In this document: piece after piece, positions 47,268 to 56,720 of the stretch
How positions within the stretch are numbered: the stretch's first letter is position 1
Layout: every line of letters begins with the position of its first letter
DNA from: Prochlorococcus sp. AG-347-I21
Lineage (GTDB): Bacteria > Cyanobacteriota > Cyanobacteriia > PCC-6307 > Cyanobiaceae
Reading direction: 5' to 3'
NCBI GenBank assembly: GCA_003279055.1
Contig: QCBP01000002.1
Coordinates: 99,511-163,510 of the forward strand
Length of the DNA: 64,000 nt
Notes under the pieces: generated by a model
What the model was told of the DNA's origin: nothing
What the model saw: the letters and a program-made list of their open reading frames with translations, nothing else
Database searches by the model: none
Program-made: the position numbers and the translations under genes

Positions 47268-48053
47268 CTAAATGTCTTTGGGTTGCATTGGACCATCAAG
47301 TTTCCCATTCCTAAATTGAAATACATAGGGATCTTTACTCTTTTTAAATTCATCAATTGAGCCAGCCCATCTGAATTTGCCTCCGTAAAGCATTAAAACT
47401 TTATCTGAAGTCCTTTCTATAGTACTAAGAACATGGCTAACTACAATAGATGATCCGCTAGCTTTATCATTTGTCTTGTTGATTAAATCTTCAATTCTTG
47501 ATGAGGCAATTGGATCAAGGCCGGCAGTTGGTTCATCAAAAAGTAATAAAGGTTTAGACTTTGCATTAAGAGTTTGATCAGTAATTAATGCCCTGGCAAA
47601 ACTTACTCTTTTTTGCATGCCTCCGCTTAATTCATTTGGCAGTTTATTCTCAACATTGAATAATCCTACCTCAGCTAAGCATTCAGATACTATTTCATGA
47701 ATTAACTTTTTAGATAGGTTTTTATTTCTCTTAAGGACAAAACCTACATTTTCTTCAATAGTTAAAGATCCTAATAAAGCAGGGTTCTGAAAAACTAGTC
47801 TTACATCAGGAGGATTATTTTGATCTAATCTCAAATATGTTTGCTTCTCACCAAATATTCTTAATTCTCCTTTGGTAGGTAAAATAAGTCCTGCTAATAT
47901 TTTTAATATGGTTGATTTACCAGAACCTGAGGGACCAACAATAGCTAATTTCTCTCCATCATTAAGTTCAAAATTTATTTGATTAAGCACATTAACTTCG
48001 CCCCAGCTTATTGAGAGGTTTTTTGTTTCAACTGCATGTTTTGTTTTTTTCAA
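47268..48053 (-). CDS. ABC transporter ATPase (MlaF/TGD3-like)
   Basis: Complete nucleotide-binding domain: Walker A GPSGSGKS near residue 40, Q-loop VFQNPALLGSLT, signature LSGGMQKRVSFARAL near 145 and Walker B PLLLFDEPTAGLDP near 170. The LSGGMQKR version and the adjacent MCE gene indicate the Mla/TGD lipid-transport family rather than solute import. 261 residues. Confidence 0.9.
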   Translation of the reverse strand: MKKTKHAVETKNLSISWGEVNVLNQINFELNDGEKLAIVGPSGSGKSTILKILAGLILPTKGELRIFGEKQTYLRLDQNNPPDVRLVFQNPALLGSLTIEENVGFVLKRNKNLSKKLIHEIVSECLAEVGLFNVENKLPNELSGGMQKRVSFARALITDQTLNAKSKPLLLFDEPTAGLDPIASSRIEDLINKTNDKASGSSIVVSHVLSTIERTSDKVLMLYGGKFRWAGSIDEFKKSKDPYVFQFRNGKLDGPMQPKDI

Positions 48054-48183
48054 AACTTATATTAAGAGCGTCTATTTATTTTATTTTGCCTATTTTTAGA
48101 AATAAAAAAAGGATGTATGAATTTGATTTATAATAACTTTATGAAGTTTTCAAAATTAAGATAGATAATTTAAGAGGTATTAA

Positions 48184-49569
48184 ATGAATAGGCATAAAAA
48201 AAGGGTAAGAAAATACTACAAATACTATAAAAAATCTAATTTTGCTTTATTAAATAAAATTTTAAGAATTTTGAGTTGGCTTTTGCCAGGACTGGTAATA
48301 AAAAGATGGATGATTACATCTGCAATAGGATTTCTAACTTCATTATTAGGGATTGCAATATGGACAAATTTAAGGCCTCTTTATTTGCTTATTGAAGTAT
48401 TTTTTTGGTTAATGACAGGTTTAACAAGTATTCTGCCTATCTCATTATTGGGCCCATTAATTTTTGTTATAGGACTTTTATTAATCGGGATTGGACAAAA
48501 TAGAAGTATAAATTCTATTCAAAAAGCACTTGTTCCAGAAAAAAGTACATTTTTAGTCGATGCCTTAAGAGTTAAGAGTAAATTAAATAGAGGTCCTAAT
48601 ATTGTTGCAATTGGGGGTGGCACGGGCTTATCTACCTTATTAAAGGGTTTAAAAAATTACAGCAGTAATATTACAGCGATAGTCACTGTATCCGATGATG
48701 GTGGAAGTAGTGGCATTCTTAGAAAACAATTAGGTGTACAACCTCCAGGAGATATTAGAAATTGTTTGGCCGCCTTATCCAATGAGGAACCCATTTTAAC
48801 AAGATTATTTCAGTATAGATTTTCAGAAGGTAGTGGTCTAGAGGGCCATAGTTTTGGAAATCTATTTTTGTCTGCTTTAACAACAATTACAGGTAGTTTA
48901 GAAAAAGCAGTTCAAGCCTCAAGTAAGGTTTTGGCAGTACAAGGTCAAGTATTACCGGCAACAAATATTGATGTAATGTTATGGGCTGAATTAGAGGATG
49001 GTGAAAAAATTTTTGGTGAAAGTAACATTAGTAATTCTAAAAAATTAATTAAAAGAATTGGTTACCTACCAGAAAATCCCTCTGCTCTTCCTAGTGCACT
49101 TGAATCCATAACAGAAGCTGATTTAATTGTTCTTGGACCAGGTAGTCTATATACCTCATTATTGCCAAACTTATTAGTACCAGAAATAGTAGATGCTTTA
49201 TTGCAAAGTAGTGCTCCTAAAATTTATATAAGTAATTTGATGACTCAACCTGGAGAAACAGACGGACTTGATGTTTATCAACATGTCAAATCAATTGAAA
49301 AACAATTATCAAATTTTGGAGTGAATACTCGAATTTTCAACTCAATTTTATCTCAGAATCAATTTGAAAAGTCTCCATTATTAGACTATTACGAAAGTAA
49401 AGGTGCAGAACCTGTCAAATGTAATAAAGAAAAACTATTATCGCAAGGTTATTATGTTTTGCAGGCACCATTATATTCAAGAAGAATTACACCAACTCTT
49501 AGACATGATCCAAGAAGACTAGCAAGAGCTGTTATGTTTTTATATCGCAAATTAAAGAAAATAAACTAA
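48184..49569 (+). CDS. YvcK/CofD-like (gluconeogenesis factor) protein
   Basis: The CofD/YvcK domain begins [19 protein letters not shown] near residue 140 and continues [18 protein letters not shown] and [13 protein letters not shown], a nearly invariant signature. It is preceded by about 130 residues containing two membrane segments (near 40-58 and 65-105), a cyanobacterial addition. In Bacillus YvcK is linked to cell-wall precursor balance; its cyanobacterial role is not known to me. It converges on ndhJ with a 4-bp overlap. Confidence 0.88.
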   Translation: MNRHKKRVRKYYKYYKKSNFALLNKILRILSWLLPGLVIKRWMITSAIGFLTSLLGIAIWTNLRPLYLLIEVFFWLMTGLTSILPISLLGPLIFVIGLLLIGIGQNRSINSIQKALVPEKSTFLVDALRVKSKLNRGPNIVAIGGGTGLSTLLKGLKNYSSNITAIVTVSDDGGSSGILRKQLGVQPPGDIRNCLAALSNEEPILTRLFQYRFSEGSGLEGHSFGNLFLSALTTITGSLEKAVQASSKVLAVQGQVLPATNIDVMLWAELEDGEKIFGESNISNSKKLIKRIGYLPENPSALPSALESITEADLIVLGPGSLYTSLLPNLLVPEIVDALLQSSAPKIYISNLMTQPGETDGLDVYQHVKSIEKQLSNFGVNTRIFNSILSQNQFEKSPLLDYYESKGAEPVKCNKEKLLSQGYYVLQAPLYSRRITPTLRHDPRRLARAVMFLYRKLKKIN

Positions 49570-50096
49570 TAAGCATCTTGTAGTTCATAGAAATCAGGCT
49601 GAATATAGTCTTTTCTCAATGGCCACCCTCTCCAGTCTTCAGGCATTAAAAGTCTTTTAGGATTTGGATGCTCAATAAAATTTATCCCATACATGTCATA
49701 TGTTTCTCTTTCCTGCCAATCACTTCCTTTGAAAATTTTATATAAACTAGGGATTGATAAATCAGAATCTCTTTTTAAGAAAACTTTTAGTCTAACTTCT
49801 TTTATTCTTTCGATTTTTTGTAAGTCATCTACGGTTATAAAATGATAAAAACTTACTAGATTTTTTCCTGGCCCTTCATCATATCCCCCTTGACATTGGA
49901 GGTAGTTGAAACCGTAATTTTTTAAAGCTAATACTGCCTCATATAATTTAGTAGGTTCTATAGAAATATTCTCTATTCCAATATGATCATTTGACAATGA
50001 CTGATTTGGAATACCATCTTTAGATAAATTTCGACTTATAAATCCTTCTGTTTCTATTGATACGTCAGAGGATTTAGCTAAATTGTCTTTTTCCAT
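49566..50096 (-). CDS. ndhJ: NAD(P)H-quinone oxidoreductase subunit J
   Basis: Peripheral-arm subunit of NDH-1, homologous to complex I 30-kDa NuoC. The signature [31 protein letters not shown] region ([27 protein letters not shown]) is near the C-terminus. 176 residues. Its start overlaps the ndhK stop by a single base (TAATG), giving coupled translation. Confidence 0.97.
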   Translation of the reverse strand: MEKDNLAKSSDVSIETEGFISRNLSKDGIPNQSLSNDHIGIENISIEPTKLYEAVLALKNYGFNYLQCQGGYDEGPGKNLVSFYHFITVDDLQKIERIKEVRLKVFLKRDSDLSIPSLYKIFKGSDWQERETYDMYGINFIEHPNPKRLLMPEDWRGWPLRKDYIQPDFYELQDAY

Positions 50097-50830
50097 TAAT
50101 TTTCTTCAGTATTGATGATTTCAGATTTTTCTGTATTGTCTATTAATTCTGTTATTTTTTCTTTTTTGGAGGAAGGAATAAGATTGGTTGAAGTTTTGTT
50201 TAGATATTGACCAGTACTCTCAGAGAAAATAAGATTCATTTTGTGATCTGCAGTTATGTATCTATGAGTTTGCTCTGTTTTTGGCCTCTCTGAAATAGAT
50301 TCATTACTAACTTTTTTTCTTAATTTTATTACAGCGTCAAAAATCGCCTCTGGCCTTGGGGGACATCCAGGAAGGTATAAATCAACAGGTATTAATTTAT
50401 CAACGCCTCTGACAGCAGTGGTAGAGTCGGCGCTAAACATTCCCCCTGTGATTGTGCAAGCACCCATGGCAATCACATACTTTGGTTCAGGCATCTGTTC
50501 ATAAAGTCTTACTAGGGCGGGAGCCATCTTCATCGTTACTGTTCCTGCAACTATTAGCAAATCTGCTTGCCTTGGCGAGCTTCTGGGTACTAATCCAAAT
50601 CTATCAAAATCAAATCTAGATCCTATTAATGCAGCAAATTCTATAAAACAACAAGCTGTTCCGTATAACAGAGGCCATAGACTGCTTAGTCTAGCCCAAT
50701 TATGAAGATCATCTAAACTTGTCAATATAATATTTTCGCTTAAATCTGTAGTAACTTGTGGTGCACCAAGAGGGTTGCAAGTTCCTTCTCGGATTTCTCT
50801 TATTGCTTTTGGGGATAATTGTGGATTCAA
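50096..50830 (-). CDS. ndhK: NAD(P)H-quinone oxidoreductase subunit K
   Basis: Carries the N2 4Fe-4S cluster of NDH-1 (NuoB homologue). The ligands are the adjacent pair in [12 protein letters not shown] near residue 60, [10 protein letters not shown] near 125 and [10 protein letters not shown] near 155. 244 residues with a variable C-terminal tail. Between ndhC (4-bp gap) and ndhJ (1-bp overlap) in the conserved operon. Confidence 0.97.
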   Translation of the reverse strand: MNPQLSPKAIREIREGTCNPLGAPQVTTDLSENIILTSLDDLHNWARLSSLWPLLYGTACCFIEFAALIGSRFDFDRFGLVPRSSPRQADLLIVAGTVTMKMAPALVRLYEQMPEPKYVIAMGACTITGGMFSADSTTAVRGVDKLIPVDLYLPGCPPRPEAIFDAVIKLRKKVSNESISERPKTEQTHRYITADHKMNLIFSESTGQYLNKTSTNLIPSSKKEKITELIDNTEKSEIINTEEN

Positions 50831-50834
50831 TTTT

Positions 50835-51197
50835 TTAACTCCATTCTAAAGCACCTTTTCTCCATGCGTATGCTAGAGCAATAACAAGTATTGCAATGAA
50901 TATTAAAGCCTCAATAAAAGCTAATAAGCCTAATCTATTGAAAGCAACAGCCCAAGGATAAAGGAATACTGTCTCAACATCAAATATAACGAAAACCAAG
51001 GCAAACATGTAATAACGAATATTAAATTGAATCCATGCTCCGCCTATAGGCTCCATTCCGGATTCATATGTAAGTTTTCTTTCTCCAGTTCTGCTTTTAG
51101 GGGCAACGAGGATATTAGTAACTAGAGCTAAAACTGGAACAGCTGCAGCAATTAGAAGAAAACCTAAAAAATATTCATAGCCAGTTAATAAAAACAT
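50835..51197 (-). CDS. ndhC: NAD(P)H-quinone oxidoreductase subunit 3
   Basis: Small membrane subunit (NuoA homologue) with three helices. The conserved loop [31 protein letters not shown] residues ([15 protein letters not shown]) and [13 protein letters not shown] are present. 120 residues. First gene of the ndhC-K-J operon; the promoter must lie in the 76 bp before the divergent rubredoxin gene. Confidence 0.97.
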   Translation of the reverse strand: MFLLTGYEYFLGFLLIAAAVPVLALVTNILVAPKSRTGERKLTYESGMEPIGGAWIQFNIRYYMFALVFVIFDVETVFLYPWAVAFNRLGLLAFIEALIFIAILVIALAYAWRKGALEWS

Positions 51198-51273
51198 CTT
51201 AGAAATTAATTTTGGATAAAATTCGCTTAATTAAGCAAAATCTTTTAAAGTTCTTAAAGAACAATAATAAACC

Positions 51274-51702
51274 GTGAGTGAAAACATTCAACCAACCTCT
51301 GAGGAAAACAAAATAGTTGAAGATTTTGAGAAAGAAAAGCTTTCTGAAAACTCCTCAGGAGTAAATGCTAAACAGCCCTCCCCCAATTTAGAACAAAATA
51401 GATTTGAATGTAGAAGTTGTGGATACATTTATGATCCGTCTGAAGGAAATAAAAAATTAAATATACCCAAAAATACGCCCTTTTTAGAGTTGGACGGCAA
51501 TACATTTGCTTGTCCAGTTTGCAGAGCTGGTAAAAATTTTTATAAAGATATAGGCCCTAAATCTAAACCTAGTGGTTTTGAAGAAAATTTAACTTATGGC
51601 TTTGGTTTCAATAGCTTACCTCCTGGACAAAAAAATATATTAATTTTTGGAGGTTTGGCATTTGCGGCGGCATGTTTCCTTTCTTTGTACTCTTTGCATT
51701 AA
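51274..51702 (+). CDS. rub: Membrane-anchored rubredoxin
   Basis: A thylakoid rubredoxin needed for photosystem assembly in cyanobacteria and plants. The iron site is RSCGYIYDP near residue 49 and CPVCRAGK near residue 87, and a single C-terminal membrane helix (about 120-140) anchors it. The start is GTG. It precedes ycf48 by 9 bp, and the psbE-F-L-J genes follow, the conserved PSII-biogenesis cluster. Confidence 0.93.
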   Translation: MSENIQPTSEENKIVEDFEKEKLSENSSGVNAKQPSPNLEQNRFECRSCGYIYDPSEGNKKLNIPKNTPFLELDGNTFACPVCRAGKNFYKDIGPKSKPSGFEENLTYGFGFNSLPPGQKNILIFGGLAFAAACFLSLYSLH

Positions 51703-51711
51703 TATATATAA

Positions 51712-52728
51712 ATGAAAAAAATTATTTCTAGTATTCCCAATCTTCTTTTATCTATTCTCCTTTGCTTTGTATTAAGTAGTTGTTCATCTACAGGAGTAAA
51801 GATGAGTGAAACTAGCCCTTGGAAAACAATTCAGTTTGAGGATCAGGCAAATGCCTTAGATGTTGATTTTATAGATGATAAAAATGGATTTTTAGTAGGT
51901 TCCAATAGACTTATTATGGAATCTAATGATGGGGGAGAAACTTGGGAGAAAAGAAATTTAGATTTACCAAGTGAAGAGAACTTTCGTCTGCTAGATATTG
52001 ACTTTAAAGGTGAAGAGGGGTGGTTAATAGGTCAGCCTTCATTAGTAATGCATACTATTGATGCGGGAAAAAATTGGACTCGTTTATCTCTAGGTAACAA
52101 ATTACCTGGTCAACCATTTCTAATAACAACTGTCGATTTAGGTGTTGCAGAATTGGCTACCACTGCAGGTGCAATTTATGAGACATCTGATAGTGGTGAA
52201 TCGTGGAATGCAAAAGTTGTTGATGCATCTGGTTCTGGTGGTGTAAGAGATTTAAGAAGAACTAAGAAAGGAGATTATGTTAGTGTAAGTAGTCTGGGTA
52301 ATTTCTTTTCTACTTTGGAAAAGGATAGTAATGCATGGATAGCTCATCAAAGAGCTAGTAGTAAAAGAGTTCAAAGCATTGGTTTCAATCCAGAAGGACA
52401 TTTATGGATGCTTTCTAGAGGAGCAGAAATTAGATTTAATGAAAATAATAACGACCTAGAAAATTGGTCAAAGCCTATTATACCTATTCTTAACGGATAC
52501 AATTATTTAGATATGGGATGGGATCCAAATAATGATATTTGGGCTGGAGGTGGTAATGGCACTTTAATAGTAAGTAAAGATCAAGGTAAAACTTGGAATA
52601 AAGACCCTATAGCTTCTGAATTGCCAACAAACTACATTAAAATAGTATTCCTTGATAAAGATGCTTTAAATAATCAAAAAGGATTTGTACTTGGCGAACG
52701 TGGTTATATCCTTAAATGGAATAGCTAA
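51712..52728 (+). CDS. ycf48: Photosystem II assembly factor Ycf48 (HCF136)
   Basis: Seven-bladed propeller that binds nascent D1 during PSII assembly. An N-terminal lipoprotein signal with LSSCSS near residue 24 gives lumenal, membrane-attached location. Repeats of the kind [31 protein letters not shown] and [11 protein letters not shown] mark the blades. 338 residues. It lies between rub and psbE. Confidence 0.95.
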   Translation: MKKIISSIPNLLLSILLCFVLSSCSSTGVKMSETSPWKTIQFEDQANALDVDFIDDKNGFLVGSNRLIMESNDGGETWEKRNLDLPSEENFRLLDIDFKGEEGWLIGQPSLVMHTIDAGKNWTRLSLGNKLPGQPFLITTVDLGVAELATTAGAIYETSDSGESWNAKVVDASGSGGVRDLRRTKKGDYVSVSSLGNFFSTLEKDSNAWIAHQRASSKRVQSIGFNPEGHLWMLSRGAEIRFNENNNDLENWSKPIIPILNGYNYLDMGWDPNNDIWAGGGNGTLIVSKDQGKTWNKDPIASELPTNYIKIVFLDKDALNNQKGFVLGERGYILKWNS

Positions 52729-52819
52729 GTTTAAATAACTTGAGTAAAAAGTAAAAAAAAAATTAATTTTTAATAGATTTAGCAACTGTCTGTAACCAAG
52801 CTGTTAATTTCTTCGCGAA

Positions 52820-52848
52820 CTTATGATTTTACACTGTAAGATCATAAG
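52820..52848. promoter_or_regulatory. Long hairpin/dyad upstream of psbE
   Basis: CTTATGATTTTAC-ACT-GTAAGATCATAAG has 13-base arms with one G-T mismatch and a three-base loop. It lies 16 bp before the psbE ATG at 52865. The right arm contains TAAGAT, a possible -10. It could be an operator, a leader hairpin, or a terminator of ycf48 (no T-run follows, which argues against termination). Confidence 0.5.
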
Positions 52849-52864
52849 GTAAACATTTGTGATT

Positions 52865-53113
52865 ATGGCCGCAGGTTCAACGGGTGAACGCCCATTCTTT
52901 GAAATAATCACCAGTATTAGGTACTGGATTATTCATGCAGTAACATTACCAGCTATTTTTATAGCAGGCTTCTTATTCGTATATACAGGCTTAGCCTACG
53001 ATGCTTTTGGAACTCCTCGTCCAGATAGTTATTTCCAATCATCTGAATCTAAGGCGCCTGTTGTAACACAAAGATATGAAGCCAAATCTCAATTAGATTT
53101 AAGAACACAATAA
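52865..53113 (+). CDS. psbE: Cytochrome b559 alpha subunit
   Basis: Heme-binding PSII subunit. The heme histidine is in [14 protein letters not shown] near residue 24, followed by the membrane helix and [16 protein letters not shown]. 82 residues from the ATG at 52865 (an upstream GTG at 52859 would add two). First of psbE-F-L-J, each separated by 2-11 bp. Confidence 0.96.
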
Positions 53114-53115
53114 CA

Positions 53116-53262
53116 ATGACTAATTCTCAAGCTCCAATGCAGGCTGCGGAAGTCCGCGTTTATCCTATATTTACTGTTCGTTGGCTAGCAGTTCACGCCT
53201 TAGCCATACCATCAGTATTCTTTCTGGGTTCTATTGCTGCTATGCAATTCGTAGCCCGATAA
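53116..53262 (+). CDS. psbF: Cytochrome b559 beta subunit
   Basis: 48-residue partner of PsbE; heme ligand His in [18 protein letters not shown] near residue 27 and conserved end AAMQFVAR. Starts 2 bp after psbE. Confidence 0.96.
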
Positions 53263-53273
53263 ATTTCAATATC

Positions 53274-53393
53274 ATGCAAGTAAACGAAAATCCTAACAAA
53301 GTTCCAGTTGAACTTAATCGTACAAGTCTTTATTTAGGCTTATTATCAGTTTTTGTATTGGGAATTTTATTTTCCAGTTACTTTTTCAATTAA
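53274..53393 (+). CDS. psbL: Photosystem II protein L
   Basis: 39-residue one-helix subunit at the PSII dimer interface; [19 protein letters not shown] and the ending SSYFFN are diagnostic. 11 bp after psbF. Confidence 0.96.
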
Positions 53394-53402
53394 ATTAAAA
53401 TT

Positions 53403-53600
53403 ATGAGTAAATTAAAAGGACCTGATGGAAGAATTCCAGATAGACTTCCCGACGGTAGACCAGCAGTTGCATGGGAAAGAAGATGGACTGAAGGAACCCT
53501 CCCTCTGTGGCTTGTCGCTACAGCAGGTGGAATAGCAGTTATCTTCGTTCTAGGTATATTCTTCTATGGCTCATACCAAGGAGTGGGAGGTGGAGGTTAA
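53403..53600 (+). CDS. psbJ: Photosystem II protein J
   Basis: 65 residues; longer N-terminus ([19 protein letters not shown]) typical of marine picocyanobacteria, then the helix [22 protein letters not shown] and glycine tail. Last gene of the operon; 9 bp after psbL. No clear terminator follows in the 44 bp before mtnP. Confidence 0.95.
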   Translation: MSKLKGPDGRIPDRLPDGRPAVAWERRWTEGTLPLWLVATAGGIAVIFVLGIFFYGSYQGVGGGG

Positions 53601-53644
53601 CATAATCCCTACTTTGACCTGACAATCACTAAATTCAAATAAGC

Positions 53645-54538
53645 TTAATAAGAATCAGTAAATATCCTTAGTTTCTCTTTTGTGGAACTCGGGATATTTT
53701 CTTTTTTGGTCATCAATCCATCTTTTAATGAAAAATGAGATTCGCTTTTTGGTCTTTCTTTTTCAATTAATTTAGCTACTTCGAGGATTATTTTATTGGC
53801 CACTTCAGTATTCGATCTAAGATTATCCAAAACCATCTCTACAGAAACCTCTTGATGAGTTTGATGCCAGCAATCATAATCAGTAACCATAGACAATGAG
53901 GAGTAGGCTATTTCAGCCTCTCTAGCTAATCTCGCTTCTGTATGGTTCGTCATGCCTATTATTGAACATCCCCAACTTCTATATAAATTAGATTCTGCTC
54001 TAGTTGAGAAAGCGGGACCCTCCATAGCTAGATAGGTACCCCCTCTATGTAATTGCCTACCTCCAGGGATATTTTTTTCTCCGATTTCACTTAATATACG
54101 GGATAAATTTGTGCAGAAGGGATCTCCCATGGTTACGTGTGCTACCGCTCCCTCGTCAAAGAATGTTGCTGGTCTATTTTTTGTGCGGTCAATAAATTGA
54201 TCGGGTACCACTATATCAAGAGGTCTTATTTGTTCTTGTAATGAACCAACTGCTGATGGAGCAATAATCCATCTTACTCCTATTGATCTTAGAGCCCAAA
54301 TATTGGCTTTGTAAGGGATTTCAGTAGGATTTAATCTATGTGTTCTTCCATGCCTAGGAATGAATGCTATCTCTAGATTCCCAAGATTATATACTCTTAA
54401 TGAATCAGAAGGTTTACCATAAGGAGTATTGATTTCTATTTCTCTTAAATACTCTATTTGATCCATTGAATAAAATCCACTCCCACCAATTATTCCTAAT
54501 TTTGATTTTTCAATTGGTAATAAATGTTCTTTTTTCAT
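53645..54538 (-). CDS. mtnP: S-methyl-5'-thioadenosine phosphorylase
   Basis: Phosphorolyses MTA for methionine/adenine salvage. GIIGGSGFY near residue 15, the phosphate site FIPRHGRTHRLNPTEI near residue 58, and GMTNHTEARLAREAEI near 193 are family signatures. 297 residues. The start codon lies only 10 bp from that of the divergent FAD/SelD gene, so its promoter must reach into that gene. Confidence 0.92.
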   Translation of the reverse strand: MKKEHLLPIEKSKLGIIGGSGFYSMDQIEYLREIEINTPYGKPSDSLRVYNLGNLEIAFIPRHGRTHRLNPTEIPYKANIWALRSIGVRWIIAPSAVGSLQEQIRPLDIVVPDQFIDRTKNRPATFFDEGAVAHVTMGDPFCTNLSRILSEIGEKNIPGGRQLHRGGTYLAMEGPAFSTRAESNLYRSWGCSIIGMTNHTEARLAREAEIAYSSLSMVTDYDCWHQTHQEVSVEMVLDNLRSNTEVANKIILEVAKLIEKERPKSESHFSLKDGLMTKKENIPSSTKEKLRIFTDSY

Positions 54539-54548
54539 TGTGATGTAA

Positions 54549-56720
54549 ATGACTTTTAATCATCTAGTACTAATTGGAGGAGGACACACAAATGTTCTTT
54601 TAATTAAGCAATGGTTAATGTGTACGAAATTAATGCCAGATATTCCTGTTTCAATTATATCTAGAGATTCTCATTTGGTTTATTCGGCGATGTTCCCATC
54701 GGTGCTTTCAAATTCAATTTCTTTAGAAGAGAGTTTAATTGATATAAAATCTCTAGCAAAAAATGCAAAAGTATCTTTTATAGAAGAAGAGGTAAAGGAT
54801 ATTGATTTTGATTTAAAGAGAATTGTTTTAAGTAACAGACCCTCAATTAATTATTCCAAGTTGGTTCTCAATTATGGAAGTCAAACAACAATCCCAAGAG
54901 AATTTGAGTTACTAGTTAAAAATCAAAATGCTTTTACAATTAAACCTTTTTTGAGGGCATATGATTTAATACAAAAAGAGGACATTATGGATTCAGTTAA
55001 TGAACTTCCATTTGTAATAGTTGGTAGTGGCCTTGCAGCAATTGAAGTATCATTTGCTTTGAGAAAAAGATGGAGAGTTAGATCTTTAAAATTACTATGT
55101 GATTCAAGAAAAATTAATAATAAAATTCTAAATAGTTTACGGAATTCTAATATTGATATAGTTCAGAACCTTAATTTTGATTATGGAAAGATTCTTTTAT
55201 GTACTGGGAATACATCCCCTTTGTGGGTACAAAAAAAATTATTAGATTCGGATTATCATGGCAGAATAATCACAAATAAGAATTTGCAGTTGAAAAGTTT
55301 CTCCGGGATTTTTGCTGCTGGTGATTGCGCAGTTGTAGATTCAGCAAAAAGACCAGCATCGGGAGTTTTTGCAGTTAAAGTTGTAAATACATTAGTCAAA
55401 AATTTAAAAAAGGATATAGAAGGGGGATTATTAAAAAAGTGGTTTCCTCAAAAGATCGGATTACAAATAGTTAATGTATTTCCAAGCCATCATAAAAAGG
55501 CTTTTGCTATTTATCGCAATTTTGTTTTTGGCCCTTCTTTCATTTTTTGGATTTTAAAACATAAAATCGATCTGAACTTTATTCAGAAGTTCAGATCAAA
55601 AAGACAAATTATGAAAGGTCGTGGAAATAATATTTCATTGAATGATTGCAGGGGTTGTGCAGCTAAAATTCCTCAGATTGTTTTGAATAAATCATTAATA
55701 AATTCTAATTTAAATTCTTTTGCTTCATCCCCTGAAGATTCAGTTGAGATTTATCAAAATGGTAAAGATATTGTCTTGCAAAGTGTAGATGGATTTCCTT
55801 CTTTAGTAAGTGATCCTTGGCTTAATGCAAAAATTACTACTTTGCATGCTTGCTCGGATTTGTGGGCATGCGGAGCAAAACTTTCATCCGCCCAGGCATT
55901 AATATCATTACCAAAAGTTGAAAGGGAATTTCAGAGTTATCTCTTTTCTCAATCCCTTCAAGGTATTAAATCAACAGTTGAGGATCATGGAGGCGAATTA
56001 CTTGGAGGCCATACTTTTGAGGCAAGAAGTTTAGTAAATAAACCTTATTCATTAGGAATAGATATTTCTTTAACTGTCCAAGGCATATTGAAAAATGGAG
56101 CAAAACCATGGCTTAAGTCTGGAATGAATGATGGAGATATTCTTATGATGTCTAGACCTCTTGGCGTTGGGATTTTCTTTGCCGGTCAAATGCAAAATAT
56201 TAATATGCTAGGTAGTTCTTCTGAAATAATTAATCATTTAGTAAAGAGTCAACAATATTTGATTGATGAAATTTATCTTCTTCAAGATCAATTTAAAGAA
56301 TCATTAGTCAATGCTGCAACTGACATTACTGGATATGGGTTTATTGGACATCTTAAAGAGATGGTTGAATCATCTAATTTTTATAGGGAAAGAAATAATC
56401 TTGAACCACTAAAAGTTTTATTAGATTTATTTGCATTTAAAGCTTATCCTGGAGTATTTGATTTAATAAGAAAAGATGTTAAAAGTACTTTCTTTGAATC
56501 TAATAAAGAAATTTTTGACAAAATTTATAACGGAAATAAGCAAAAAAGAATAATTAATTTTTTAAACGAAAATTTACTTGATAAAGAGACTTTTAACGAG
56601 AGAATATCATTACTATTAGATCCTCAAACATGTGGCCCCTTGTTGATTAGTTGCGATCCTAAATATGAAAATACTCTTAAAGATAAATGGTACAAGGTAG
56701 GAGAAGTTATAAAAATGTAA
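54549..56720 (+). CDS. selD: FAD-dependent oxidoreductase fused to selenophosphate synthetase
   Basis: Residues 1-340 are an NDH-2-like pyridine-nucleotide disulfide reductase: VLIGGGHTN at the N-terminus, FVIVGSGLAAIEV near 155 and GIFAAGDCAVV near 255. From about 365 a SelD domain follows: the key Cys and Lys of the N-terminal motif are kept as RGCAAKIP (E. coli Cys17 and Lys20 equivalent; Cys19 is Ala), then LHACSDLWACGAKLSSAQA and GGHTFE. The fusion is known in several cyanobacteria. Selenium use is likely for tRNA selenouridine rather than selenocysteine; that is inference. Confidence 0.9.
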   Translation: MTFNHLVLIGGGHTNVLLIKQWLMCTKLMPDIPVSIISRDSHLVYSAMFPSVLSNSISLEESLIDIKSLAKNAKVSFIEEEVKDIDFDLKRIVLSNRPSINYSKLVLNYGSQTTIPREFELLVKNQNAFTIKPFLRAYDLIQKEDIMDSVNELPFVIVGSGLAAIEVSFALRKRWRVRSLKLLCDSRKINNKILNSLRNSNIDIVQNLNFDYGKILLCTGNTSPLWVQKKLLDSDYHGRIITNKNLQLKSFSGIFAAGDCAVVDSAKRPASGVFAVKVVNTLVKNLKKDIEGGLLKKWFPQKIGLQIVNVFPSHHKKAFAIYRNFVFGPSFIFWILKHKIDLNFIQKFRSKRQIMKGRGNNISLNDCRGCAAKIPQIVLNKSLINSNLNSFASSPEDSVEIYQNGKDIVLQSVDGFPSLVSDPWLNAKITTLHACSDLWACGAKLSSAQALISLPKVEREFQSYLFSQSLQGIKSTVEDHGGELLGGHTFEARSLVNKPYSLGIDISLTVQGILKNGAKPWLKSGMNDGDILMMSRPLGVGIFFAGQMQNINMLGSSSEIINHLVKSQQYLIDEIYLLQDQFKESLVNAATDITGYGFIGHLKEMVESSNFYRERNNLEPLKVLLDLFAFKAYPGVFDLIRKDVKSTFFESNKEIFDKIYNGNKQKRIINFLNENLLDKETFNERISLLLDPQTCGPLLISCDPKYENTLKDKWYKVGEVIKM

